Source: Tranquillimonas alkanivorans (GTDB lineage: Bacteria; Pseudomonadota; Alphaproteobacteria; Rhodobacterales; Rhodobacteraceae). Taken from it: a DNA stretch of 64,000 nucleotides. Location: the NCBI RefSeq assembly GCF_900115595.1, contig NZ_FOXA01000001.1, positions 1 to 64,000 on the forward strand, given 5' to 3'. This document shows, piece by piece, positions 49,292 through 57,974 of this stretch (position 1 is its first letter; every line of letters starts with the position of its first letter). A program made the position numbers and the translations under genes. Under the pieces are notes generated by a model that did not search any database, was not told the DNA's origin, and saw only the letters and a list, made by a program, of their open reading frames with translations.

Positions 49292-50619
49292 GCTTCCTTC
49301 TCGACCACCCCGAGATCCGCACCATCCGGGTCGCCGCCGCAGACCTGAACGGCCAGGCGCGCGGCAAGCGGATGCCCGCACGGTTCGCCGACAAGGTGCT
49401 TCAGGAAGGAACGCGCTTTCCGCTGTCGGTCCTCAACCTCGACATCTGGGGCGAGGACATCGACGACAGCCCGCTGGTCTTCGCCTCCGGCGACCCGGAC
49501 GGCGTGCTGCTGCCGACCGAGCGTGGCTTCGTGCCGATGCCGTGGCTCGAGGCCCCAACCGCGCTCCTGCCGCTGTGGATGTTCCACGAGGACGGCCGCC
49601 CTTTCGACGGCGACCCGCGCCATGCCCTCGCCCGCATCGTGCGGGCCTTCACCGAACGCGGCCTGACGCCCGTGGTGGCGACCGAACTCGAATTCTATAT
49701 GATCGACGACAGCGGAAAGACGCTGCGCGTGCCGCCCTCGCCGCGCTCGGGCAAGCGGCGGCAGGGGGCCGAGATCCTCAGCCTGCGCGCGCTCGACGCC
49801 TGGGACGTGTTCATCACCGACCTCTACGAGGCGTGCGAGGCGATGGAGATCCCGGCCGAGACGATGATCTCCGAAGCCGGCCTCGGCCAGTTCGAGATCA
49901 ACCTCACCCACCAGCCAGACGCGCTGAAGGCCGCCGACGATGCGTGGCTCTTCAAGCTGATGGTCAAGGGGCTGGCCCGCCGCCACGGCTTCGCCGCCTC
50001 GTTCATGGCCAAGCCGTACGAGGATTACTCGGGCAACGGGATGCACACGCATTTCTCGATCCTCGACCGCGACGGCGACAACATCTTCGACGACGGCGGG
50101 CCGAAGGGCACCGACGCGCTGCGCCACGCGGTCGCCGGATGCCTGAAGGCAATCCCCGGCTCAACGCTGCTCTTCGCGCCGCACGGCAACAGTTATGATC
50201 GGCTGGTGCCCGATGCGCACGCGCCCACCGGCATCTGCTGGGCCTACGAAAACCGCACCGCCGCCATCCGCGTGCCCGCCGGCGCGCCCGCCGCCCGGCG
50301 GATCGAGCATCGCGTGGCGGGCGGCGACGTGAACCCCTATCTCATGCTTGCCGGCATCCTGGGCGCGGCGCTCGCCGGGCTCGAGGACGCTCAAGAGCCA
50401 CCCGCGCCGATCACCGGGAGCGCTTACGGGCAGGACCTGCCGCAGATGCCCTCGGACTGGGGCACCGCCATCGACCGCTTCGCGTCCGACCCGATGACCG
50501 CGCGGCTTCTGCCCGAGGGGCTGATCCGCAACCTCGTCGCCACCAAGCGGCAGGAGATGCGCTATCTCGCGGAGCTCACGCCGCAGGAGCAGGTGGACCT
50601 CTACCTCGACACCGTCTGA
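49288..50619 (+). CDS. Glutamine-synthetase-like gamma-glutamyl ligase, first copy
   Basis: The 443-residue enzyme has the GS fold: a beta-grasp N-terminus (IRVAAADLNGQARGKRMP), ATP and metal blocks VVATELEFYMID and SEAGLGQFEINLTHQPD, FMAKPYEDYSGNGMHTHFSI and FAPHGNSYDR, ENRTAAIRVPAG. The close relatives are PuuA-type enzymes that join glutamate to an amine, rather than ammonia. It lacks the adenylylation-loop tyrosine region of GlnA. It starts at GTG 49288, coupled to the permease. A second, different copy lies at 52457. Confidence 0.9.
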   Translation: MSFLLDHPEIRTIRVAAADLNGQARGKRMPARFADKVLQEGTRFPLSVLNLDIWGEDIDDSPLVFASGDPDGVLLPTERGFVPMPWLEAPTALLPLWMFHEDGRPFDGDPRHALARIVRAFTERGLTPVVATELEFYMIDDSGKTLRVPPSPRSGKRRQGAEILSLRALDAWDVFITDLYEACEAMEIPAETMISEAGLGQFEINLTHQPDALKAADDAWLFKLMVKGLARRHGFAASFMAKPYEDYSGNGMHTHFSILDRDGDNIFDDGGPKGTDALRHAVAGCLKAIPGSTLLFAPHGNSYDRLVPDAHAPTGICWAYENRTAAIRVPAGAPAARRIEHRVAGGDVNPYLMLAGILGAALAGLEDAQEPPAPITGSAYGQDLPQMPSDWGTAIDRFASDPMTARLLPEGLIRNLVATKRQEMRYLAELTPQEQVDLYLDTV

Positions 50620-50736
50620 GCGCCCGCACACGCGATTGTGCGCCCGCGGCCGCGCCGTCGTGCTAACGTTGCGTCATACGGCGGCCCGCCCGGGCCTGCC
50701 CGGGTCGGCCGCGTCATCGCGCGGACGGAGGCCCAT

Positions 50737-51600
50737 ATGGACAAGACGATCGGTAATCCCTTCAGCTGGTTCGCCCAGCGCCTCGGCGCCGCGGGCGCCC
50801 ATGCCAGCGCCACGGTCGGGCAGCTTGGCGGTGAAGCCACCGCCCGAGAGCCCACGATCCGGCGCATCACCCGCGCCGACCTGATGGACGCGCTCCGGCG
50901 GGGGGCCGAGGATGCCGCCGCCTTCCGCGCCGACGTGGTCTTCGTGATCCTGCTCTACCCGGTTCTGGGCGTCCTCCTCTTCGCGCTCACGCTTCAGGGC
51001 GAGCTGCTGCACATCCTGTTCCCGCTCGCCTCGGGCTTCGCGCTGTTGGGGCCGGTCGCGGCAGTCGGGCTTTACGAGATGAGCCGCCGGCGCGAGCGCG
51101 GAGAGGACACCGACTGGTTCAGCGCCTTCGCGGTGATCCGCTCGCCGTCGTTCGGGGCGATCTTCCTTCTCGGCCTCTACCTAGCCGCGATCTTCGTCGT
51201 GTGGCTGCTGACCGCGAACCTGATCTACCAGGAAACGCTGGGCCCCGAGCCGCCCACCGCGCTCGCCCCGTTCCTGGCCGCGGTGTTCACCACCGGCGCG
51301 GGCTGGACAATGATCGGTCTGGGGGTCGCGGTCGGTTTCGTGTTCGCGGCCGTGGTGCTGGTCCTCAGCGTGGTGTCTTTCCCGATGCTGCTCGACCGCC
51401 GGGTGGGCGTGCCGCGCGCGGTGGCCACGTCGATGAAGGTCACGCGCGAGAACCCGAGGACGGTCGCGACCTGGGGCCTGATCGTGGCGCTCGGCCTGGT
51501 GCTCGGGTCGCTCCCGTTCTTCGTCGGCCTGATCCTGGTGCTGCCGGTCCTGGGCCACGCGACCTGGCACCTCTATCGCCGTGCCGTGAGGTGGGACTGA
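50737..51600 (+). CDS. DUF2189 membrane protein
   Basis: The 287-residue protein has a soluble N-terminus (about 1-65) then about six membrane helices and the DUF2189 motifs: RITRADLMDALRRGAEDA, FPLASGFALLGPVAAVGLYEMSRRRERGED and a C-terminal MLLDRRVGVPRAVATSMKVTRENP. The N-terminal SVGL-type half is sometimes likened to cytochrome oxidase subunits. It interrupts the amine-utilisation genes and has no obvious role in that pathway; CGGAGG precedes the ATG, so it may be separately expressed. Confidence 0.85.
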   Translation: MDKTIGNPFSWFAQRLGAAGAHASATVGQLGGEATAREPTIRRITRADLMDALRRGAEDAAAFRADVVFVILLYPVLGVLLFALTLQGELLHILFPLASGFALLGPVAAVGLYEMSRRRERGEDTDWFSAFAVIRSPSFGAIFLLGLYLAAIFVVWLLTANLIYQETLGPEPPTALAPFLAAVFTTGAGWTMIGLGVAVGFVFAAVVLVLSVVSFPMLLDRRVGVPRAVATSMKVTRENPRTVATWGLIVALGLVLGSLPFFVGLILVLPVLGHATWHLYRRAVRWD

Positions 51601-51780
51601 CGCGGCGACGGGTACCGTCCGACCCGCCCACCACAGGCGGACGCTGCCCTTCCGGAGCCGCACGTCTTCCAGGAAAGTAGCCTCACCGCAGCCGTCCGCC
51701 CCCTTCATATCACCTGCCTCGCCCCTTGCCGGGCTCCACCGCCGGGATTACCTTCGCGGCAACCCCAGCTTCGGTGATTT

Positions 51781-52464
51781 ATGCATATCGGAATTCTGCA
51801 GACCGGGCGCGCGCCCGACGATCTGCGCGACACGCTCGGCGACTACCCGTCCATGTTCGAGCGGCTTCTGGACGGCCACGGCCTGACCTTCACCACCTGG
51901 CCCGTGCTCGACAATGTCTTCCCGCCGGACATCGACGCCGCCGAAGGCTGGCTCATCACCGGCTCCAAGCACGGCGCCTACGAGGATCACGCCTGGATCC
52001 CCCCGCTCGAGGATTTCATCCGCCAGGCCCACGCCGCGCGCCGCCCGATGGTCGGCGTCTGCTTCGGGCACCAGATCATCGCCCAGGCGCTTGGCGGCAA
52101 GGTCGAGAAGTTCCCGGGCGGCTGGGCCGTCGGCCGCCGCCCCTACGACTTCGATGGCAAGATGCTGCACCTCAACGCCTGGCACCAGGACCAGGTGACC
52201 GAGTTGCCCGAAGGCGCGCGCGTTCTGGCCTCGAACGACTTCTGCCGCTACGCCGCCCTGGCCTATGGCGACGACATCTTCACCGTGCAGCCGCACCCCG
52301 AATACGACGGCCGCGTGATCGACGCGCTCATCCGCCTGCGCGGCCCCGGCGTGGTCCCCGACGATCGGCTGGCCCAGGCGCGCGAGACACTCGACACCCC
52401 CACCGACGCGCAGAAGATGGCGCGCCGGATGGCCGACTTCCTGAAGGCCCGTGCCCATGTCTGA
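51781..52464 (+). CDS. Class I glutamine amidotransferase (PuuD-like hydrolase)
   Basis: The 227-residue protein has a lone GATase1 domain with nucleophile Cys in PMVGVCFGHQIIAQALGG and the His-Glu pair in FTVQPHPEYDG. With GS-like ligases on both sides, it most plausibly hydrolyses a gamma-glutamyl conjugate, as PuuD does in putrescine breakdown. A transferase role using ammonia is the alternative. Its end overlaps the start of the second ligase by 8 bases. Confidence 0.85.
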   Translation: MHIGILQTGRAPDDLRDTLGDYPSMFERLLDGHGLTFTTWPVLDNVFPPDIDAAEGWLITGSKHGAYEDHAWIPPLEDFIRQAHAARRPMVGVCFGHQIIAQALGGKVEKFPGGWAVGRRPYDFDGKMLHLNAWHQDQVTELPEGARVLASNDFCRYAALAYGDDIFTVQPHPEYDGRVIDALIRLRGPGVVPDDRLAQARETLDTPTDAQKMARRMADFLKARAHV

Positions 52465-53815
52465 CTGGACCGAGAAGCTTCCCGCCGCCGCCCGCCGCTA
52501 CCTCGAGGGCCGCCGTCTCGACGAGGTCGAGTGTATCATCTCGGACCTGCCCGGCATCGCGCGCGGCAAGGCGATGCCGGCCTCGAAGTTCGCCAAGCAG
52601 GGCCGGTTCTACCTGCCGAATTCGATCTTCTTCCAGACGATCACCGGCGACTGGGCGCAGGCCGCGGGCGAAGGCGGCTATACCGAACCCGACATGATCC
52701 TGACGCCTGACTACACAACCGCCACCGCCGCCCCGTGGACGGCGGACTGGACGCTGCAGGTGATCCACGACGCCGCGCTCCAGAACGGCGAGCCGGTGCC
52801 GATGGCGCCCCGCAACGTGCTCAAGCGCGTGGTCGAGTTCTATCACAAGCGCGGCTGGAAGCCCGTCGTCGCGCCCGAGATGGAATTCTACCTCGTCGCC
52901 CGCAACATCGATCCGGCGCACGAGATCGAGCCGATGATGGGCCGCTCGGGCCGCCCGGCCGCCGCACGGCAGGCATACTCGATGAGCGCGGTGGACGAAT
53001 ACGGCCCCGTGATCGACGACATCTACGACTTCGCCGAGGCGCAGGGCTTCGAGATCGACGGCATCACGCAGGAGGGCGGCGCGGGCCAGGTCGAGATCAA
53101 CCTGCGCCACGGCGACCCGGTGCGGCTGGCCGACGAGATCTTCTATTTCAAGCGCCTGATCCGCGAGGCCGCGCTGCGCCACGACTGCTTCGCCACCTTC
53201 ATGGCCAAACCGATCGAGGGCGAGCCGGGCAGCGCTATGCACGTGCACCACTCGGTCACCGACATGGAAACGGGGCAGAACATCTTTTCGGGCCCCGACG
53301 GCGAGGAAACCGACGCCTTCCGCCACTTCATCGGTGGGCTTCAGACCTACATGCCCGCCGGCATCGCGCTGCTGGCCCCGTATGTGAACTCCTACCGCCG
53401 CTACGTGAAGGACCACGCCGCGCCCATCAACCTCGCCTGGGGCCGCGACAACCGCACCACCGGCATCCGCGTGCCCATCGCCGAACCCGAGGCGCGCCGG
53501 GTCGAAAACCGCCTCGCCGGGATGGACTGCAATCCCTATCTCGGCATCGCCGCCTCGCTCGCCTGCGGCTACCTCGGACTGGTCGAGAAGATCGAGCCGA
53601 CGGCGGAATACATCGGCGACGCCTACGATGCCGAGGAAGAGGTTCCGCGCGGCCTGTTCAGCGCGCTCGACCTGTTCGACGCCTCTGAAGAACTGCAAGA
53701 GCTCCTGCACCCCGACTTCGCCCGCGTCTATTCCATCGTGAAACAGGCCGAGTACGACGAGTTCCTGCAGGTGATTTCTCCGTGGGAGCGCGAGCACCTT
53801 CTGCTGAACGTATGA
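52457..53815 (+). CDS. puuA: Glutamine-synthetase-like gamma-glutamyl ligase, second copy (PuuA-like)
   Basis: The 452-residue enzyme has GS blocks VVAPEMEFYLVARNIDPAHE, TQEGGAGQVEINLRHGDPV, FMAKPIEGEPGSAMHVHHSV and LLAPYVNSYRRY, GRDNRTTGIRVP. The HHS and SYRRY motifs are characteristic of gamma-glutamylputrescine synthetase. It differs widely from the copy at 49288 (different N-terminus and loop lengths), so the two probably act on different amines or in different steps. ATG 52457 is preferred over GTG 52451. Its stop overlaps the oxidase start. Confidence 0.9.
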   Translation: MSDWTEKLPAAARRYLEGRRLDEVECIISDLPGIARGKAMPASKFAKQGRFYLPNSIFFQTITGDWAQAAGEGGYTEPDMILTPDYTTATAAPWTADWTLQVIHDAALQNGEPVPMAPRNVLKRVVEFYHKRGWKPVVAPEMEFYLVARNIDPAHEIEPMMGRSGRPAAARQAYSMSAVDEYGPVIDDIYDFAEAQGFEIDGITQEGGAGQVEINLRHGDPVRLADEIFYFKRLIREAALRHDCFATFMAKPIEGEPGSAMHVHHSVTDMETGQNIFSGPDGEETDAFRHFIGGLQTYMPAGIALLAPYVNSYRRYVKDHAAPINLAWGRDNRTTGIRVPIAEPEARRVENRLAGMDCNPYLGIAASLACGYLGLVEKIEPTAEYIGDAYDAEEEVPRGLFSALDLFDASEELQELLHPDFARVYSIVKQAEYDEFLQVISPWEREHLLLNV

Positions 53816-55116
53816 ACCTGCTCTTCGCGAACGACCAGCCCGGCGAATATCCCGACAGCTGGTACGCCGCCACCTCCGACCCGCTGCCCCCCGCCCCGCC
53901 GCTGCGGGGTGAGGCCAGCGCCGATGTCTGCGTGGTCGGCGCAGGCTTCACCGGCCTCTCCGCCGCGCTCCACCTGACCGAGCGGGGGTTCAGCGTCATC
54001 GTGCTGGAGGCCCACCGCGCAGGTTTCGGCGCGTCGGGCCGCAACGGCGGACAGGTCGGCTCGGGCCAGCGGCAGGATCAGGACTGGCTCGAAGCGCGGC
54101 TGCCGAAGGAAGACGCACGCCGCCTCTGGAACATCGGCGAAGACGCCAAGACCCTGATCCAGGACCTCGCCGCCCGCCACGGCTTCGACCCCGGCTTCCG
54201 CCCCGGCGTCCTCCACGCCGACCGGCACGCGCGCGACGTCGCCCATACCCACGCCTATGCCGAGCGCCTCGCCCGAGACCACGGCTACGACAAGGTCGAG
54301 CCGCTGGACCGCAGCGGCATCCGCGCCATCGTCGGCTCCGACCTCTTTCACGGCGGCGCGCTCGACCACGGCGCCGGCCACCTCCACCCCCTGCGCCTGG
54401 CCTTCGGCCTCGCCCGCGCCGCCCTCGCCGCCGGGGTCACGCTGCACGAACGCAGCCATGTCACCCGCGTCACACCGGGCCCCACCCCCGTGGTCCACAC
54501 CGACCACGGCCGCGTCACCTGCGACCACGTCATCCTCGCCGCCAACGGCTATCTCGGCGGCCTCGACGGTCAGGTCGCCGCGCGGGTCATGCCGATCAAC
54601 AACTTCGTCGTCGCGACCGAGCCGCTGGACGAGCGCGCCGACGACATCCTGTCCCGCGACGTCGCGGTGGCCGACAGCAACTTCGTGGTGAACTACTGGC
54701 GCCTCAGCGAAGACCGCCGCCTGCTCTTCGGCGGCGGCGAAAGCTATGGCTACCGCTTTCCCGCCGACATCGCCGCCGTCGTCCGCAAGCCGATGACCGA
54801 GATCTATCCCCAGCTCAAGGGCATCCGCATCGACCACGCCTGGGGCGGCACGCTGGCCATCACCCGCACCCGCATGCCCTGCTTCGCCCGCCCGGCCGCC
54901 AACATTCTCTCCGCCTCCGGCTATTCCGGCCACGGCGTCGCCATGGCGGTCATGGCCGGCCGCATCCTCTCCGAAGCCGTCGCGGGCCAGGCCGAACGCT
55001 TCGACCTCATGTCCCGCATCCCCACGCCGCCCTTCCCCGGCGGCGCGCGCCTGCGTTCGCCCCTCCTGGCGCTCGCCATGACGTGGTTCGCCCTGCGCGA
55101 CCGGCTCGGCCTCTGA
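53812..55116 (+). CDS. puuB: FAD-dependent amine oxidoreductase (PuuB-like)
   Basis: The 434-residue enzyme has a DAO-family FAD domain: ADVCVVGAGFTGLSAALHLTERGFSVIVLEA with the dinucleotide-binding GxGxxG, FGASGRNGGQVGSGQRQDQ and a C-terminal AANILSASGYSGHGVAMAVMAGRILSEA. In the Puu pathway PuuB oxidises gamma-glutamylputrescine to the aldehyde. The start ATGA overlaps the ligase stop, consistent with a ligase-oxidase pair. A matching aldehyde dehydrogenase (PuuC) is not present in the window. Confidence 0.89.
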   Translation: MNLLFANDQPGEYPDSWYAATSDPLPPAPPLRGEASADVCVVGAGFTGLSAALHLTERGFSVIVLEAHRAGFGASGRNGGQVGSGQRQDQDWLEARLPKEDARRLWNIGEDAKTLIQDLAARHGFDPGFRPGVLHADRHARDVAHTHAYAERLARDHGYDKVEPLDRSGIRAIVGSDLFHGGALDHGAGHLHPLRLAFGLARAALAAGVTLHERSHVTRVTPGPTPVVHTDHGRVTCDHVILAANGYLGGLDGQVAARVMPINNFVVATEPLDERADDILSRDVAVADSNFVVNYWRLSEDRRLLFGGGESYGYRFPADIAAVVRKPMTEIYPQLKGIRIDHAWGGTLAITRTRMPCFARPAANILSASGYSGHGVAMAVMAGRILSEAVAGQAERFDLMSRIPTPPFPGGARLRSPLLALAMTWFALRDRLGL

Positions 55117-55257
55117 CGGTGGTTCGCCACCGGACACGGCGCTTCCCGGCACTCCGCCACCGCATCCCGGCAAACGGCCGCCCCGGCGCGCGATCCTGAT
55201 TGAACCCGCTCGCGCGCCCCACTAGCGTCACCGCCAAAGCAGACCCGGAGACCGCAC

Positions 55258-56622
55258 ATGCCCGACGACGCCAAGACCTGGGAAGCCCGCGCCGCGGCGC
55301 ATTCCTTCTACGGCTTCACCGACCTGCCTTCGATCCGCGACCGGGGCACCGTCGTCGTCACCCACGGCGAGGGGCCGTACGTCTTCGACACCAACGGCCG
55401 AAATTACCTCGACGCCAATTCCGGCCTCTGGAACATGGTGGCGGGCTTCGACCACAAGGGCCTGGCCGAGGCCGCGAAGGCCCAGTACGATCGGTTTCCC
55501 GGCTACCACGCCTTCTTCGGCCGCATGTCGGACCAGACGGTGATGCTGTCGGAAAAGCTGATCGAGGTTTCGCCCTTCGAGCGCGGCAAGGTGTTCTACA
55601 CCAACTCGGGGTCCGAGGCGAACGACACACTCGTCAAGATGCTCTGGTTCCTCAACCGGGCCGAGGGCAACCCCCAGCGCACCAAGATCCTCACCCGCAA
55701 GAACGCCTATCACGGCGTCACGGTCGTCTCGTCCTCGATGACCGGCAAGCCGTATAACGAAGTCTTCGGCCTGCCCCTGCCCGGCTTCCTTCACCTCACC
55801 TGCCCGCATTACTGGCGCGAGGGGCAGGCAGGCGAAACCGAGGCCGACTTCACCGCGCGCATGGCTCGCGAACTGGAAGACACCATCGCGCGCGAAGGTG
55901 CCGACACCATCGCCGCCTTCGTGGCCGAACCCGTCATGGGCGCAGGCGGTGTCATCCCGCCGTCCGAGGGGTATTTCCAGGCGATACAGCCGATCCTGCG
56001 CCGGCACGGCATCCCGCTGATCTCGGACGAGGTCATCTGCGGCTTCGGCCGCACGGGGCAGGTCTGGGGCTGCGACACCTATGGCTTCCGCCCCGACGCC
56101 ATCATCTCGTCCAAGGCGCTGACCGCCGGGTATTTCCCGATGGGGGCGGTGATCCTCGGCCCCACGCTGGCGGACCGTCTTCAGAACGCCGTCGAGGCAA
56201 TCGAGGAATTCCCCCACGGCTTCACCGCCTCCGGTCACCCCGTGGGCTGCGCCATCTCGCTCAAGGCCATCGAGGTCATCCTGAACGAGGGCCTGCTCGA
56301 CAATGTCCGCGCCCTGACCCCGCGGTTCGAGGCCGGGCTCGCCCGCCTGGCCGAGAACCCCAACATCGGCGAATGGCGCGGCCGCGGCCTGATGGGCGCG
56401 CTCGAGGCGGTGAAGGACAAGGACACGAAAACGCCCTTCGACTCCCACCTCAGCGTCAGCGAACGTATCGCCAACACCTGCACCGACCACGGCCTGATCT
56501 GCCGGCCGCTGGGGCAAAGCATCGTCCTCTGCCCGCCTTTCATCATGACCGAAGGCCAGATGGACGAGATGTTCGAGAAACTGGAAACCGCCCTGAACCA
56601 GGTCTTCGCCGAGGTCGCCTGA
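55258..56622 (+). CDS. Class III aminotransferase (amine / gamma-glutamyl-amine type)
   Basis: The 454-residue PLP enzyme has YVFDTNGRNYLDANSGLWNMV, FYTNSGSEANDTLVKML (phosphate-binding), AFVAEPVMGAGGVIPPSEGY, the aspartate in LISDEVICGFGRTG and PLP lysine in ISSKALTAGYFPMGAV. It matches omega-amino acid/putrescine-pyruvate type aminotransferases. In the cluster it could remove the free amine of putrescine or of 4-aminobutyrate. It begins 141 bases after the oxidase. Confidence 0.9.
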   Translation: MPDDAKTWEARAAAHSFYGFTDLPSIRDRGTVVVTHGEGPYVFDTNGRNYLDANSGLWNMVAGFDHKGLAEAAKAQYDRFPGYHAFFGRMSDQTVMLSEKLIEVSPFERGKVFYTNSGSEANDTLVKMLWFLNRAEGNPQRTKILTRKNAYHGVTVVSSSMTGKPYNEVFGLPLPGFLHLTCPHYWREGQAGETEADFTARMARELEDTIAREGADTIAAFVAEPVMGAGGVIPPSEGYFQAIQPILRRHGIPLISDEVICGFGRTGQVWGCDTYGFRPDAIISSKALTAGYFPMGAVILGPTLADRLQNAVEAIEEFPHGFTASGHPVGCAISLKAIEVILNEGLLDNVRALTPRFEAGLARLAENPNIGEWRGRGLMGALEAVKDKDTKTPFDSHLSVSERIANTCTDHGLICRPLGQSIVLCPPFIMTEGQMDEMFEKLETALNQVFAEVA

Positions 56623-56646
56623 GCCACGCCCGGAGCGACCCGGCGT

Positions 56647-56701
56647 CTTATCTTCGGTCGTGAAGTATCCTCGGGGGATTGGGGGCAGACAGCCCCCAAT
56701 C
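56647..56701. repeat. Bipartite intergenic repeat, copy F
   Basis: TTATCTTCGGTCGTGAAGTA and TCCTCGGGGGA form a diverged box, followed by a 10-base perfect hairpin GATTGGGGGC / GCCCCCAATC (56675-56701). It lies between the convergent aminotransferase and phaR genes and could terminate both. Confidence 0.7.
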
Positions 56702-56738
56702 AACGCCTAAAGACGCGCGCCGAAGGCGCACACTGTCC

Positions 56739-57266
56739 TCACTCGTTCATCTTGGCGAGCTTCTCCTGAAGCTCGGCGAGCTGCTTTTTTATGTCGGCCA
56801 GCTCTTCGCTTTCGCCGTCCTTGCCATGCTCGGGCATCCAGCCGCCGGTCATCGCCTTAAGGAACGCCTGCTGCTGCGCGCGCATCGCCTCGAAGCCCGG
56901 CATGGCGGCCATGGGCTTGGTCATGTTGTCGAGCATCTTGTTCTGGCTGTCTCGCAGCATGTCGAACGACACCTGCAGGAACTGCGGCACGACAGATTGC
57001 GCCTGGGTGGTGTAGCTGCGCACGAGGTCCGTCAGCACGCCCAGCGGCAGGACGTTCTCGCCCCGGCTTTCGTGCTCGGCGATGATCTGAAGCAGGTATT
57101 GCCGGGTCAGGTCGTCGCCCGACTTGAGGTCGACGATCTTTACCTCGCGGCCCGCGCGGATGAAGCCCGCGATATCCTCGAGCGTGACGTAATCGCTGGT
57201 TTCGGTGTTATAGAGCCGGCGGCTGGCGTAGCGCTTGATCAGCAGCGGCGTGTCGGACTCGGCCAA
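56739..57266 (-). CDS. phaR: Polyhydroxyalkanoate synthesis repressor PhaR
   Basis: The 175-residue regulator has the PHB-accumulation DNA-binding domain at its start: LLIKRYASRRLYNTETSDYVTLEDIAGFIRAGREVKIVDLKSGDDLTRQYLLQII. It ends in a Gln/Lys/Glu-rich helix likely to bind polymer. In Paracoccus PhaR binds CTGC-N3-GCAG sites and PHB itself, repressing phasin genes until polymer appears. Matching sites are present upstream of phaP and phaC in this window. Confidence 0.94.
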   Translation of the reverse strand: MAESDTPLLIKRYASRRLYNTETSDYVTLEDIAGFIRAGREVKIVDLKSGDDLTRQYLLQIIAEHESRGENVLPLGVLTDLVRSYTTQAQSVVPQFLQVSFDMLRDSQNKMLDNMTKPMAAMPGFEAMRAQQQAFLKAMTGGWMPEHGKDGESEELADIKKQLAELQEKLAKMNE

Positions 57267-57319
57267 GGAAAATCTCCCGATTTTTGGCGACGCAGCGGAA
57301 AGTTACGGCAGCGCAGCAC

Positions 57320-57349
57320 AAAAAGAAAGGGCGGGCAAGCGCCCGCCCC
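57320..57349 (-). terminator. Terminator of phaP
   Basis: On the minus strand a perfect 8-base stem GGGCGGGC / GCCCGCCC with loop GCTT is followed by TTTCTTTTT. It lies about 40 bases past the phaP stop. A second 9-base stem CGCGGCCGG / CCGGCCGCG (57353-57380) sits between it and phaP. Confidence 0.85.
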
Positions 57350-57391
57350 AGTCGCGGCCGGTTGGGAGGTCCCGGCCGCGAGGAAACCGTT

Positions 57392-57844
57392 TTACTTGGT
57401 CGCGGCGGTCGCCTTCTTGGCGGCGGCATTCATGTCCGCGGTCGCCTTCTTGGCGGCGGCGCTCATGTCCTCGGACATGTCCTTGCCGGCGGCCAGCATC
57501 AGCTCGACCGTTTCCATCTGGACGCGCTTGGCGACCTCGGCGAAGGCGGCCATGGTCTCGGCGGTCGTCTCGGCCTGGGCCGACGCGAAGTCGGTGAAGG
57601 CCTTCGAGTAATCCGACGCATCTTCCTTGACGGCGCTCATCGCGCCCATCTTGGCCAGCGTGTCCTTCGTCCACTTCGACGAGATCTCGTTCGACTTGTC
57701 CGCAGCTTCGAGCGCGACTTTCGACATCTTCTCGCCGAAGGTGGCGTAGCTCTTGAAGCTGTTTTGCATGGCGGACATGTCGACCGGGAACGCGCCCATC
57801 ATGTCCTGCATCATCTTGGTGTAGTCCTGGGTCTTCGCAGCCAT
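57392..57844 (-). CDS. phaP: Phasin, PHA granule-associated protein
   Basis: The 150-residue protein is predicted nearly all helical (MAAKTQDYTKMMQDMMGAF ... SVKEDASDYSKAFTDFASAQAETTAETMAAFAEVAKRVQ) and ends with Ala/Lys-rich repeats (AAAKKATADMNAAAKKATAATK). Phasins coat PHB granules. ATG 57844 follows GAAGGAG. Its promoter overlaps a PhaR site. It lies between phaC and phaR. Confidence 0.92.
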   Translation of the reverse strand: MAAKTQDYTKMMQDMMGAFPVDMSAMQNSFKSYATFGEKMSKVALEAADKSNEISSKWTKDTLAKMGAMSAVKEDASDYSKAFTDFASAQAETTAETMAAFAEVAKRVQMETVELMLAAGKDMSEDMSAAAKKATADMNAAAKKATAATK

Positions 57845-57891
57845 CTCAATTCTCCTTCGAGGGCCGTGCCCTCCGCTCTGGAACTGAGAAG

Positions 57892-57920
57892 AATATGAAT
57901 GCTGCACCGCAGCATTTCAA
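57892..57920 (-). promoter_or_regulatory. phaP promoter with a PhaR site in the spacer
   Basis: On the minus strand TTGAAA (57915-57920) and CATATT (57892-57897) are 17 bases apart. The spacer contains the palindromic CTGC-GGT-GCAG (57902-57912), so PhaR binding would physically exclude RNA polymerase. The transcript would start near 57885, about 40 bases before phaP. Confidence 0.75.
57902..57912. promoter_or_regulatory. PhaR operator 1 (CTGC-N3-GCAG)
   Basis: The plus strand reads CTGCACCGCAG, a full match to the CTGC-N3-GCAG site described for Paracoccus PhaR. It lies between the -35 and -10 of the phaP promoter. Confidence 0.75.
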
Positions 57921-57929
57921 GGTTTTTCT

Positions 57930-57940
57930 CTGCGGTGCAG
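57930..57940. promoter_or_regulatory. PhaR operator 2 (CTGC-N3-GCAG)
   Basis: The plus strand reads CTGCGGTGCAG, a second full match, centred 28 bases upstream of operator 1 relative to phaP and just beyond the -35. Confidence 0.72.
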
Positions 57941-57974
57941 CGAAAAAACTTACCCAACGGAAACGCCTTGAAAA

